32,976 bases of DNA, from positions 1 to 32,976 of the forward strand of contig JACYMC010000093.1 of NCBI GenBank assembly GCA_015272195.1. The letters are read 5' to 3'. The position numbers were made by a program, and so were the translations under genes. Below are positions 23,615 through 31,752 of the stretch, one piece after another; within the stretch, counting starts at the first letter, position 1, and the number at the start of each line of letters is the position of its first letter. The notes beneath the pieces are model-generated. The model did not search any database. It was not told the DNA's origin and worked only from the letters and a program-made list of their open reading frames with translations. The stretch is from Candidatus Sericytochromatia bacterium (GTDB taxonomy: Bacteria; Cyanobacteriota; Sericytochromatia; UBA7694).

Positions 23615-24316
23615 ATTTCAAGACTGACCATTCAGCCGTTAAAACCTGAATATCAGACAGATCTGGGCTTTGAGCTGGCCACCGCCAAAACCCAGGGCAA
23701 TGGTATTGATGAAATTTTCTTTGAGCATCAGGGAACCAAGTACGTTGCTTTTAATTCAGATACAGCGGATATTAGCGGTATAGAAGACGCCCGGCACGGT
23801 CTGACCCTCAATGGCGAGCCTGTGCGCCTGATTCACAGTGATGACGAACACAACCACTGGCAAGAAAAAACCTGGAATACCGCCGGCAATATCCTGGTGG
23901 AAGGTATTCCCGATGGCATTGGTGGCGCTGCAGGTGCCGCTCTGGTTATCAAAGCCGGCCTCAAGCGCGATATTGTTAAAACAGCTGCTGTGATTGGTTT
24001 TATGACCAGCTTTGTCAAAACAGCCATCAGCGTGGGCATGACAGACCAGCGTGCTTATCAGGCGCCTGACTGGAGTAATCTGCAGCGTTTTACGGCTTCT
24101 GCTTCAAGCAGCCGGGTCTCACATACTGCAGACACCGCACAGGTTTCTGCCCGGCCCGTGCTGGTGACAACCGCCACGCCACCTGTCCAGAATCAGCGTC
24201 CTGCTGTTCTGGGTACAGCCACTGTCGGCGCAGCCCAGCAAAGTGCCACACCCTCTGTCGTTATCTCCCGTGCGGGTTTGCGCGGTACACTGGGCCCTGC
24301 AAGGCAGGGGCATTAA
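23615..24316 (+). CDS. Hypothetical protein with glycine-rich hydrophobic segment, probable ATT start
   Basis: The open frame runs from 23579 and contains no ATG, GTG or TTG before GTG at 23822. The codons between read as ordinary protein (LGFELATAKTQGNGIDEIFF, TKYVAFNSDTADI). An AGCAAGG lies 8 nt before an in-frame ATT at 23615, so ATT initiation, as known for infC, is the best fit; this gives 233 aa. CTG at 23624 is another option, and GTG 23822 would give 164 aa. Residues about 95-145 include a glycine-zipper-like IPDGIGGAAGAALVIKAG and a further hydrophobic stretch (VKTAAVIGFMTSFVKTAI), possibly membrane-inserting. The Ser/Thr/Ala-rich C-terminus looks disordered. No family is recognised. 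Confidence 0.6.
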   Translation: MSRLTIQPLKPEYQTDLGFELATAKTQGNGIDEIFFEHQGTKYVAFNSDTADISGIEDARHGLTLNGEPVRLIHSDDEHNHWQEKTWNTAGNILVEGIPDGIGGAAGAALVIKAGLKRDIVKTAAVIGFMTSFVKTAISVGMTDQRAYQAPDWSNLQRFTASASSSRVSHTADTAQVSARPVLVTTATPPVQNQRPAVLGTATVGAAQQSATPSVVISRAGLRGTLGPARQGH

Positions 24317-24346
24317 CTTAAAGCATTAGCTGTCCAGGCCATAGAC

Positions 24347-25249
24347 TTAAAATAAAAAGCCTGCTTTGAAACTTAAAAAGTGGGTCCAGTCGTTTGCCCG
24401 TGACCAGTTCCAGTTCCAGAGTGCGTATTCAGCGCCCAGCACACCCCGGCTGCCAAGATAAGTCTCCAGCCCAGCGCTGAACATGGCACCGGTTTCAAAG
24501 GCAGATTGATAAAAGCGCTGTCGTGTACGCGGCTGATCTGCAGGTGTTGCGCTGCCTGGGCCTGTGGGTGTTGCAGGACTTTGCTCCACGCCCTCTACCA
24601 GAGCTGCCACATCAAAAAAGGAGCCCAGGATCAGGCGGCCTGACACATAAGGGACCAGAGGGTACAAGCCATAATAACGCAGATAGGAGCCGACCTCACC
24701 CCCTGCAAACTGGGCGTCTGGCTGGGCCGGGTTTGCTTTGGGCTGACCCAGGCTGCTGGGCTGAATTTCAGGGAAGTCGGCGATCAGACTGCCAATACCA
24801 CTGCTTTGTGATTTTTGAGGCTCTTTGAACTGAACCCGTGCCAGAGTAAAACCGCCAGCCCAGCCCCATTCCAGATTCCAGGGGCTGGTCAGCTCATAAA
24901 ATAAAGGAGACTCCAGACCCAGGGTGATCAGTTGATGGTGAAAGCGAACGGTGCGCTCAATGCTTTCATTTTCTGTGTTCAGACTGGGCAAGTCGAGCAT
25001 TTCAAACAGGGTAATGCCGCGCAAAAAAATACGACTGAAGCCATGGTCAGGGCTTTCACCCCGAAGCTCCAGCTGGTAAAATTGTCGATCGGGTGCGCTG
25101 CCGTTCAGGGCAAATCCGGCCTGCATAACGGGACCTATCCGAAAATCGGAGGCTGTTTGCATACCGCGCTGGGAAGGATTGGCGTGCATCGGTAGAACGC
25201 AGCTCAGGCTTATGCCAAGACTCAGCCAGAAGGTTTTGCGGTTTGTCAA
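24347..25249 (-). CDS. Outer-membrane beta-barrel protein
   Basis: The 300-aa protein has a signal peptide (cleavage near residue 23, MHANPS) and a chain of amphipathic strands. These include IGPVMQAGFALNG, QFYQLELRGES, WNLEWGWAGGFTLARVQF, GSYLRYYGLYPLVPYVSGRLILG and GAMFSAGLETYLG, ending in FLSFKAGFLF with terminal Phe. It is therefore probably an outer-membrane barrel of about 10-12 strands with a disordered loop at about 225-245 (PATPTGPGSATPADQPRT). No family is recognised. The start is a TTG that overlaps the stop of the upstream SPOR gene as TTGA, so it is probably translated by coupling. Confidence 0.75.
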   Translation of the reverse strand: MTNRKTFWLSLGISLSCVLPMHANPSQRGMQTASDFRIGPVMQAGFALNGSAPDRQFYQLELRGESPDHGFSRIFLRGITLFEMLDLPSLNTENESIERTVRFHHQLITLGLESPLFYELTSPWNLEWGWAGGFTLARVQFKEPQKSQSSGIGSLIADFPEIQPSSLGQPKANPAQPDAQFAGGEVGSYLRYYGLYPLVPYVSGRLILGSFFDVAALVEGVEQSPATPTGPGSATPADQPRTRQRFYQSAFETGAMFSAGLETYLGSRGVLGAEYALWNWNWSRANDWTHFLSFKAGFLF

Positions 25250-25923
25250 AGGCTTACTTTGCGCACAACAACTTCATAGCCCTGCTGGGTGATTTCTTCA
25301 GCCAGGGCCAGTGCGCTCTCCTGGCTTTCGTAAACCCCCAGCTGAATACGGTAGCGGCCATTGTCTTCGCTGATGCTTGTGGCATAACCTTTTTCGCTCA
25401 GCTGAGTGGCGGCACTTTGGGCCGCTTCACGGCTGCTGTAAGCGCCGACCTGAACCCGGTAGGAAACCTTGGTTTCAGGTGTGGGCGTGGCCGTGGGCCG
25501 GGGCGTGGCCGTGGGCCGGGGCGTGGCCGTGGGCCGGGGCGTGGCCGTGGGCTGAGGCGTGGGTTCAGGTGTGCTCACAGGGGTGCTTTCAGGTGTAGGG
25601 CTGCTTTCGATGCTCGTTTGACTGTTGATGTCTGCTGTAGACGCTGAAGCGTCTGGTGAAGGCGTTGCACTTTCGAGGGTCTTGTTGTCACCGATCATCA
25701 GGGTGCTGGGCTGCAGGCTGACGTCAGGCGTGGGCGTAATCATCAGCTTGGGCGTATCGGTGGTCGGAAAGGTACGGGTGTTGATTTTGCTGGTAAGCAT
25801 ATAAAAGAACCAGAAAGACCCTGTGAAAGCCAGAATCGACAGAATAATGACGATTGGCCAGAAAGGATCTGATTTTTTCTTTTTCTTCTTCTTTGAAGGG
25901 GGAGATTTGGGCTGGTTGCTCAT
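25246..25923 (-). CDS. SPOR-domain protein with single TM helix
   Basis: The 225-aa protein has a very basic N-terminus (eight Lys in a row-like KKKKKKK), one TM helix at about 22-43, a long Pro/Thr/Ser linker with PRPTAT repeats (about 85-150) and a C-terminal SPOR domain (about 152-225). The SPOR domain has two half-repeats, YRVQVGAYSSREAAQSAA and YRIQLGVYESQESALALA. SPOR domains bind peptidoglycan stripped of stem peptides at division sites, so the topology (N-in, SPOR in periplasm) suggests a cell-wall or division role. It is the first gene of a two-gene unit with the beta-barrel downstream. Confidence 0.92.
   Translation of the reverse strand: MSNQPKSPPSKKKKKKKSDPFWPIVIILSILAFTGSFWFFYMLTSKINTRTFPTTDTPKLMITPTPDVSLQPSTLMIGDNKTLESATPSPDASASTADINSQTSIESSPTPESTPVSTPEPTPQPTATPRPTATPRPTATPRPTATPTPETKVSYRVQVGAYSSREAAQSAATQLSEKGYATSISEDNGRYRIQLGVYESQESALALAEEITQQGYEVVVRKVSL
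25483..25554 (-). repeat. Four tandem 18-bp units in the SPOR gene
   Basis: Three identical 18-bp units and a fourth with one change (T at 25553) encode the PRPTAT repeats of the SPOR protein linker. Perfect identity suggests recent expansion by slippage. Confidence 0.85.
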
Positions 25924-26028
25924 GCTGTACCTGAATTAAAAGCTTCAATTTTTTATGAATCCTACCATATTTGCGCTGCAGATGACTGTTATTAATGCAC
26001 AGTCCCGCAGCCCGGATCCTATGAATGG

Positions 26029-26034
26029 TACAAT
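26029..26034 (+). promoter_or_regulatory. Extended -10 box for the GT2-TPR gene
   Basis: TGGTACAAT is an extended -10; a transcription start near 26041 would leave a leader of about 38 nt with TGAGGAG in it. No clear -35. Confidence 0.45.
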
Positions 26035-26078
26035 GGACACACTGTTTTTAAATCCCGTGTTGTTGAGGAGTACCTGAC

Positions 26079-28133
26079 GTGTCTACCCATTATGAACATC
26101 TTTTACAGGATCTGGAGCGTGCCGATACCCGTGCCCAGACCCGTCTGAACCCCGACCAAAAGCTCAGCCTCTGTATGATTGTTAAAAACGAAGAGGCCTA
26201 TCTGGCAGACTGTCTGAACAGCGTTCAGGGTGTAGTGGATGAGATTATTGTTGTCGATACGGGGTCCAGTGATCGCACGGTGGAAATCGCTCGGCAGTAC
26301 GGTGCCAGGGTCTTTTTTAAAGACTGGGAAGACGACTTTTCGGCGGCCCGTAACGAATCTTTAAAGCACGCTACCGGTGACTGGGTGCTGGTGATGGATG
26401 CGGACGAGCGGATTCCTGAAGGCATGGGTAACAACCTGCGGGCCCTGCTGATTCCAACCGAACAGCCGCTGAGTTATCTGACTTATATTAAAAACTATAT
26501 GCGCGAGCAGGATGAAGCTTCTGTGCTGGGGCACTATGTTGTGCGCCTGTTTCGTAAAACGCCTGAAACCTTTTTCTTTGGCGTGATTCATGAGCAGCTC
26601 TACCCCAACTGGGGTGCTGTGACCATTCCTGAAAGCAGTTTTTATCTGATTCACCTGGGTTACGGCAAACTGGAGCACAAGGCCAATAAAATTGAAACCC
26701 GCAATAAGCCGCTGATTCTCAAGGCACTGGAGCAATCTAAGGATAACAATCCGCAGATGTACAGTTTTTATGCTTATTATATGGGCGGTACGACAAATGA
26801 CCCTCAAGAGGTCAAAAAGTGGATGCTGGAGTCGATTCGCTCTTGCCCGGAGCCTGAGAGAGCTGATCATATTTCGGTGGCTTATATCGACGGTTTGCGC
26901 GCCATTTATCATCTCGGGGAGTACGAAGAAGGGCTGCAGCTGGCGGAGCAAGCCCTGCATCAGCTGCCTTCGATGCGTTCTTACGCAGATCTGTGGGACT
27001 TTTATGGGTTGATGCTGTTAGCTTCTGAACGTCCGCTGGATGCTATCTCGGCCTTTGAAAAAGCGCTGGAGCATGGCGATGTGAATAAAGAGGGGACAAT
27101 GTTTTTTGCTGCCCGCAGCAAGCGCATAGGTGGCTGGGGCACGATGATGAATCTGGGGTTGGCTCATGCCATGGCCAAACAGCAGGCTGAAGCCGAGTCC
27201 TGGTTTCGTCAGGCGTTGGAGAACTATCCGGAAGCCGACAAAACCATGCTGGTTAACCGTATTGATAAGATCATGGGCGACCCTCGGCTGACGGCGACTT
27301 ATTTTGAAGAGCTGGTGGAGCGCACGCCAGAGGCCAGTCAGTATGATTTAAAAGTCCTTTCAAATGCTTATTTAAAGCAGGAAAAACCTTTTGAGGCCCT
27401 GATGTTACAGCACCAACTGCATGGGACTGAAAAGATTGAAGCTGCTGCTTTAAAGCTGGGTAAAACTTATTTGCAGCATCAGCGTTTTGACCTGGTTCAG
27501 AAAACCTGTGAAGGCTTGCTTTCGCTTGTGCCTGAATGCTTTGCTGCCCAGCTTTTGCTGTGGCAGGCAGAACTGCTGCAGCAGGCGCAGCAACCCGATG
27601 TGGTTGATCTGACAGCCTGGCAGCAAAAGGCTCAGACCTCAGCTGACTACCTCCTGCTCGGTGAATTCTGCTTGATGTTTGCTTTGTTGGACGCTGCAGC
27701 TGAATCTTTTGAGCAAGCCTATAAAAACGGTGCCGAACTTTACCAGGTTCAGTTATACCAGGCGCTGGTTGCCCAGGAAAAACAGGCACTCGAAGAGGCA
27801 CAGCGTCTGCTGATTGAGCTGATTGAACTGTATCCAGAGCGTACAGAAGCCTATACACAACTGGGCAATTTGCAGTTGGCTCTGGGCGGATTCGCCGCGG
27901 CTGAAACCCAGTTCAGGCAGATCAAAGCCCTCGAGTCGGAAGTACCTTCCTGGTATGCTTATTACGGCCTGGGCATTGCTCTGGCTGGGCAGGAGCGCTT
28001 TGAAGAAGCACAGGCAGAATTAGAGGAGGCCCGCCGTTTGGCGCCGGGTCAGACCGGACCGGCTTATATGCTTGAAATGATTGCCAATGCTCAGGCTGAA
28101 GCTGAGGAGTCTGCTTCAGAAGCTTCATCTTGA
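26079..28133 (+). CDS. Family 2 glycosyltransferase fused to TPR repeats
   Basis: The 684-aa protein begins with a GT-A (GT2) domain at about 28-250. It has LSLCMIVKNEEAYLADCL, IIVVDTGSSDRTVEIA, the RNESLKHATGDWVLVMDADE stretch with the metal-binding DAD, and a FFGVIHEQL acceptor-side segment. From about 260 to the C-terminus there are TPR units, including LWDFYGLMLLASERPLDAIS, AYTQLGNLQLALGGFAAAE and YYGLGIALAGQERFEEAQ. Such fusions often glycosylate proteins or small molecules bound by the TPR part; the target here is unknown. The GTG start is supported by TGAGGAG 8 nt upstream. Its 3' end overlaps the converging GNAT gene by 43 nt. Confidence 0.9.
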   Translation: MSTHYEHLLQDLERADTRAQTRLNPDQKLSLCMIVKNEEAYLADCLNSVQGVVDEIIVVDTGSSDRTVEIARQYGARVFFKDWEDDFSAARNESLKHATGDWVLVMDADERIPEGMGNNLRALLIPTEQPLSYLTYIKNYMREQDEASVLGHYVVRLFRKTPETFFFGVIHEQLYPNWGAVTIPESSFYLIHLGYGKLEHKANKIETRNKPLILKALEQSKDNNPQMYSFYAYYMGGTTNDPQEVKKWMLESIRSCPEPERADHISVAYIDGLRAIYHLGEYEEGLQLAEQALHQLPSMRSYADLWDFYGLMLLASERPLDAISAFEKALEHGDVNKEGTMFFAARSKRIGGWGTMMNLGLAHAMAKQQAEAESWFRQALENYPEADKTMLVNRIDKIMGDPRLTATYFEELVERTPEASQYDLKVLSNAYLKQEKPFEALMLQHQLHGTEKIEAAALKLGKTYLQHQRFDLVQKTCEGLLSLVPECFAAQLLLWQAELLQQAQQPDVVDLTAWQQKAQTSADYLLLGEFCLMFALLDAAAESFEQAYKNGAELYQVQLYQALVAQEKQALEEAQRLLIELIELYPERTEAYTQLGNLQLALGGFAAAETQFRQIKALESEVPSWYAYYGLGIALAGQERFEEAQAELEEARRLAPGQTGPAYMLEMIANAQAEAEESASEASS

Positions 28134-28909
28134 TAGGTCAGCTCAATTAAAATCCATTCGCCATAGCGCTGAAACCCCAGATTCTGGTAGAGTTTGCGCG
28201 CTGCTTGGTTGTTTTGCTCGTAAAACAGACAGGGTGTTTTGCCCTCCTGTTTCAGGCTGTGCATCAGGGCTTGCATACAATCATAGGCGTAGCGTCGGCC
28301 ACGAAAGGCTGCCGGTGTATAAACCCCACCGATCAGCGCGGAATCCTTGTTTTCACAATGGGTTAAAGCTGCTGAGACAGGTTTTCCCATTTTTTGCATA
28401 AAGTACAGCCGATTGTGCTGCAGCGTAAACTTCAGGCTGTCCAGGCTGCGGACCTGCATGTTTTCAGAGCGCTGATACAGGTGGTAAAGCTTGTTTGCAT
28501 CTTTAAGCTGTGCTTTTTTCAGGGGTAGAGTGGGTTCGGACTGATGTACAGCTGATGTGTGAATACAGAAATCCTGCAGCTCATAGCGAAAAAAGACTTT
28601 GATAGGGGCGTCTTCAGGTAGCATCTGTCCCAGCTCGCGCACCAGCTGGTAATGAGAACGGGTTTCGCCAGCCAGGATCTTGACATTATTATCCAGAAGC
28701 CACTGGGCCCAGTGACTGATGTCTGCCTGTGCAGGATTGTGATAGCTGAATCCCAGTTCTGGATCCCAGATGCCATAGCTGGGGCCTGGACCTCTGAGAA
28801 ACTGGCTTCCTTCACGTGGATGGGCAATCAGGCAACGGGCAATAATATGGTGGTAAGGGTCATCAAAAAAATCGTCGGGTATGTCAGTGACTTGAATGGT
28901 GTGGATCAT
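28091..28909 (-). CDS. GNAT-family N-acetyltransferase (FR47-like)
   Basis: The 272-aa protein has a variable N-terminal half and a C-terminal GNAT fold (about 125-260). The acetyl-CoA loop motif is in GGVYTPAAFRGRRYAYDCM (Q/R-x-x-G-x-A/R type, here FRGRRYA), followed by FYEQNNQAARKLYQNLGFQR, which is typical of FR47-like acetyltransferases. Substrate is unknown. No strong ribosome-binding site is seen before the ATG. It is convergent with the GT2-TPR gene, overlapping it by 43 nt. Confidence 0.86.
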   Translation of the reverse strand: MIHTIQVTDIPDDFFDDPYHHIIARCLIAHPREGSQFLRGPGPSYGIWDPELGFSYHNPAQADISHWAQWLLDNNVKILAGETRSHYQLVRELGQMLPEDAPIKVFFRYELQDFCIHTSAVHQSEPTLPLKKAQLKDANKLYHLYQRSENMQVRSLDSLKFTLQHNRLYFMQKMGKPVSAALTHCENKDSALIGGVYTPAAFRGRRYAYDCMQALMHSLKQEGKTPCLFYEQNNQAARKLYQNLGFQRYGEWILIELTYQDEASEADSSASA

Positions 28910-28946
28910 GGCAATAAGCTTTCAATAAAGAGTCAATAGCAAAAGA

Positions 28947-28970
28947 GCGTCAGGTTGTACAACCTGACGC
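28947..28970 (-). terminator. Terminator after flgE
   Basis: A perfect 24-bp palindrome (arms GCGTCAGGTTGT and its complement) lies just past the flgE stop. On the minus strand it is followed by TCTTTTGCTATT. It probably ends the flgD-flgE transcript. Confidence 0.7.
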
Positions 28971-28988
28971 CCTTCAGCTTAAATTAAA

Positions 28989-30791
28989 TTATCGGATCAG
29001 ACCGTTCAGGTCATCAACGATGGTGTTACCGACGTTGACCACTTTGGTGTTCGAAGTGAAAGACTTCTGAGCGATGGTCAGGTCAGGCAGTGCCTCGGTG
29101 ATAGAGGTGTTAGAGGCTTCCAGTGCGGACGCAATAATCTGGTTCTCTGCACCGACAATGGAGGAACCAATTGTTTCCGTACCAAACTTGCTGTCGATGA
29201 CTTTACCGCGATCCTGACCTGCATAGCCCACGATGATGTCACCCGCAGCTTCCGTATACTGGAACTGTGATGAACCGCGTTGCTTGGCAAGACCCTGGTT
29301 GTTGGCAAACTTGGTCAGTGCCAGGTGGATACCGGTAGCAAACGGCGGCGCGGAAGCCTCATCCTGGCCGCGTGAGGTGTTGATCAGCTGGCCGCTGCCG
29401 TCAAACTGGAAGCGGTCGCCCGACTGGGGTACAAATCGGGGTGAGCGACCGATCAAGCTCTTGAGGTTGACGCGATGCAACACGTTGCCACGGCTGTCGC
29501 GAACGTTCTCCAGAACACCTGCAGCTGTGTTTTCCAGGGCGGTGAACAGGTTGGTGTTGGTCTGACCAACCGGCGTTTCAACGTTGACCGCCAGACGGGT
29601 GACGGTGGTTGAAATGGCGCGCTGAACGTGGGTCAGAACAATGGCTGCTTGATCCAGACGGTTTTGGTTGATAATGATGCTGGCACCAATGCCAGTCGTC
29701 GGCGCCAGGTCATTAATGGCCTGAGCAATCAGACGGGCGTTATCCAGTGAGGTGTTGGCAAAAGTGTTGTTGGTGTTGGTCAGGTTCAGGATGACTGCGT
29801 ACTCACCAAATGTTGCACGAGGCTGACCCGTGGGGTTGCTGTCTGCGATCGGTCCAGCAATGGTTCCCAACAAAATGGTGCCAGTGAAAGCTTCAATATC
29901 ACCACTGTTATTCTGCAGTGTACCAATGGCACCTGCTGAAATGAATGTTTGTGGCAGAACGCGATCCTGCAGGCCTTCCACACGATCCAGATCCAGGAAG
30001 GAGAAGAGGGTGACAATGCCGTCTTCTACACCAGTGAGGTCTAAAGCTGCTGTGCTTGTGTTAGCTGCTGCGCCAAGCGCGTTACCACGCTGTGCTGCGA
30101 CATCACTGCGGCCAAGCGTAAATGACAACACACCATATTGATCGCTTGTGATGTTGCCCACTGCACCGGCTGCTACACCACCGGTCTGAGAGCTAATGGT
30201 ATTTTGGTTGATGTTGATCATGGGGATGGCGCCCATGGAAGCAAAGTTCATACTTACACCAAAACGACCATTTACAGCAGCAGCCAGGGTGGGCTGGGTT
30301 TCTTCTGCAAAGTCAATGGTCTGGTCAAAGTCAACAAACTTAGCGTTCTGGGTCACTTCACGCAGGTCATCCATGACGCCCAGTACAAACAAGCCTTCAG
30401 AGGTGACCAGGTTGCCCTGATCGTCGAAGTTGAATTCACCGTTACGGGTGTAGGTGATGCGGCCGGAGGCGTCAGCCGCTGCATAGAAAGCGTTACCCTG
30501 AATGGCAACGTCGCCCTGGTTTTTGGTTTGAACCACAGCACCCTGAGAGAAGTCAGTAACGGTTGCGCCCACGGAAATACCGCCGGTGCCGATCTGGATC
30601 GGGTTCAGACCACCAGAGCCACCGGTGGCGCCAGTGCCGGAACGCAGGACGCTGACCAGCGTGTCTGCAAATGAGAGGCGAACCCCTTTGTAACCAAAAA
30701 TACTGGCACCTGTCAGGTTGCCAGAAATAACCTCAATGGATCGGTTTAATGCAATCAGTGTTGATTTCGCCGAAATTCGTACGTCGCCCAT
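28989..30791 (-). CDS. flgE: Flagellar hook protein FlgE
   Basis: The 600-aa protein is a flagellar rod/hook family subunit. The C-terminal region is typical (IIASALEASNTSITEALPDL, TIAQKSFTSNTKVVNVGNTI), and the central GNAFYAAADASGRITYTRNGEFNFD is the conserved domain of hook and rod proteins. The large insertion between makes FlgE (hook) much more likely than FlgF or FlgG (about 260 aa). The N-terminal motif is unusual: VISGNLTGASIFGYKG in place of the common NNIANxNTxGFK. GGAGG lies 11 nt before the ATG. It follows flgD by 54 nt, the normal order for hook cap and hook. Confidence 0.9.
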   Translation of the reverse strand: MGDVRISAKSTLIALNRSIEVISGNLTGASIFGYKGVRLSFADTLVSVLRSGTGATGGSGGLNPIQIGTGGISVGATVTDFSQGAVVQTKNQGDVAIQGNAFYAAADASGRITYTRNGEFNFDDQGNLVTSEGLFVLGVMDDLREVTQNAKFVDFDQTIDFAEETQPTLAAAVNGRFGVSMNFASMGAIPMININQNTISSQTGGVAAGAVGNITSDQYGVLSFTLGRSDVAAQRGNALGAAANTSTAALDLTGVEDGIVTLFSFLDLDRVEGLQDRVLPQTFISAGAIGTLQNNSGDIEAFTGTILLGTIAGPIADSNPTGQPRATFGEYAVILNLTNTNNTFANTSLDNARLIAQAINDLAPTTGIGASIIINQNRLDQAAIVLTHVQRAISTTVTRLAVNVETPVGQTNTNLFTALENTAAGVLENVRDSRGNVLHRVNLKSLIGRSPRFVPQSGDRFQFDGSGQLINTSRGQDEASAPPFATGIHLALTKFANNQGLAKQRGSSQFQYTEAAGDIIVGYAGQDRGKVIDSKFGTETIGSSIVGAENQIIASALEASNTSITEALPDLTIAQKSFTSNTKVVNVGNTIVDDLNGLIR

Positions 30792-30845
30792 GGGTTAAAA
30801 ATCCTCCAAAAATTATGAATTTTTTATTATTAAATGAATTGTTAC

Positions 30846-31472
30846 TTAATTGATGACCCGAATAACATCTGACAGAGGAACGGATGTGCCATTGATGGTC
30901 ACCAGACCCTCCGCAGAAACCAGATCAACTTCATCCACAACGCCGACAGCCGGGTTGCCGCTGAGTGGGTCAAAGTACTCAACGGTTTTACCCAGCATTT
31001 GCAGCTGCTGCAGTTTTGGGGTTTCAACGGAGCCGCCGACGCCCCCACCATTCAGCAGATGATCGCCATCCATACGGGTAATGCTTTCCATGCTGATTGC
31101 TTTACCATTAATAATCAAGCTGGGAGGTGTTGTTGAATAATCAGCACCATCAATAATGCCAGTATCCAACAAACCGGTGCCGGGATCAACATATTCGGCG
31201 ACCTTGCCCATGCTTCTGAACGAAGTGGCAATTTGCTCATAGTGCACCATCTGGTTGGCCAGACGCACGGTAGCCAGTGAAGACGTAAACTGCGCGTTCT
31301 GTGAGATGATTTGTGTCATGTCTACGGGTTCTTCCGGATCCTGATTCTGGATCTGGGCCACCAGAAGTTTTGCAAACTCTTCCGCCATCGCCCCAGCGTC
31401 CTGGTCGACGACGTTGACTCTGCTTGCGCTGCCCTGTGCCTGAGGCAGCAGAGATTGTATTGAAAAATCCAT
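30846..31472 (-). CDS. flgD: Flagellar hook capping protein FlgD
   Basis: The 208-aa protein caps the growing hook and is lost when the hook is complete. The conserved N-terminal region is EFAKLLVAQIQNQDPEEPVD (about 32-51) and SQNAQFTSSLATVRLANQM. The C-terminal half shows two similar Tudor-like units, starting GKVAEYVDPGTGLLDTGIID (about 90) and GKTVEYFDPLSGNPAVGVVD (about 161), each ending in LxING/TING plus a hydrophobic strand. The usual FlgD Ig-like domain is not seen. A TATAAT on the minus strand lies 2 nt before the ATG, too close for a normal leader. It is divergent from fliJ. Confidence 0.9.
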   Translation of the reverse strand: MDFSIQSLLPQAQGSASRVNVVDQDAGAMAEEFAKLLVAQIQNQDPEEPVDMTQIISQNAQFTSSLATVRLANQMVHYEQIATSFRSMGKVAEYVDPGTGLLDTGIIDGADYSTTPPSLIINGKAISMESITRMDGDHLLNGGGVGGSVETPKLQQLQMLGKTVEYFDPLSGNPAVGVVDEVDLVSAEGLVTINGTSVPLSDVIRVIN

Positions 31473-31648
31473 GGATTATAAAACCAACAACCCTTTCTCG
31501 AGATTCTAGTTGCTCTTTCTAAGTATAGGCGATGCACTCGGGGATGTAAAATTAAAAAGTTGTTAAATCAAGCTGTTTTTGTTTTGTGTTAGTTAAAAAA
31601 TAATTAATAAACAGGGTCTGGACATGGATTTTAAGGGGTCAGGCATGC

Positions 31649-31654
31649 TATATT
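31649..31654 (+). promoter_or_regulatory. Extended -10 box upstream of fliJ
   Basis: TGCTATATT is an extended -10 element about 100 nt before the fliJ ATG. The 280-nt divergent flgD/fliJ intergenic region (31473-31752) is A/T-rich and shows no gene; no clear sigma-28 or sigma-54 box was found in it. Confidence 0.4.
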
Positions 31655-31752
31655 CAGGATGAGCTTCACAAGGCTGTGCAAAATACTGGCTTTCAAACTG
31701 CAAAACAAGCCCAGCCTTTAAATACGATGACGGAAGACCCTTTGGTACCAAC

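Noticed and set aside
25483-25554. Tandem 18-bp units as a CRISPR-like array
   Set aside because: There are no spacers, the units are contiguous, in frame and encode PRPTAT.
26361-27858. Antisense frames of 199 and 195 aa under the GT2-TPR gene
   Set aside because: Codon pattern and motifs clearly favour the plus-strand gene; the antisense products show no recognisable features.
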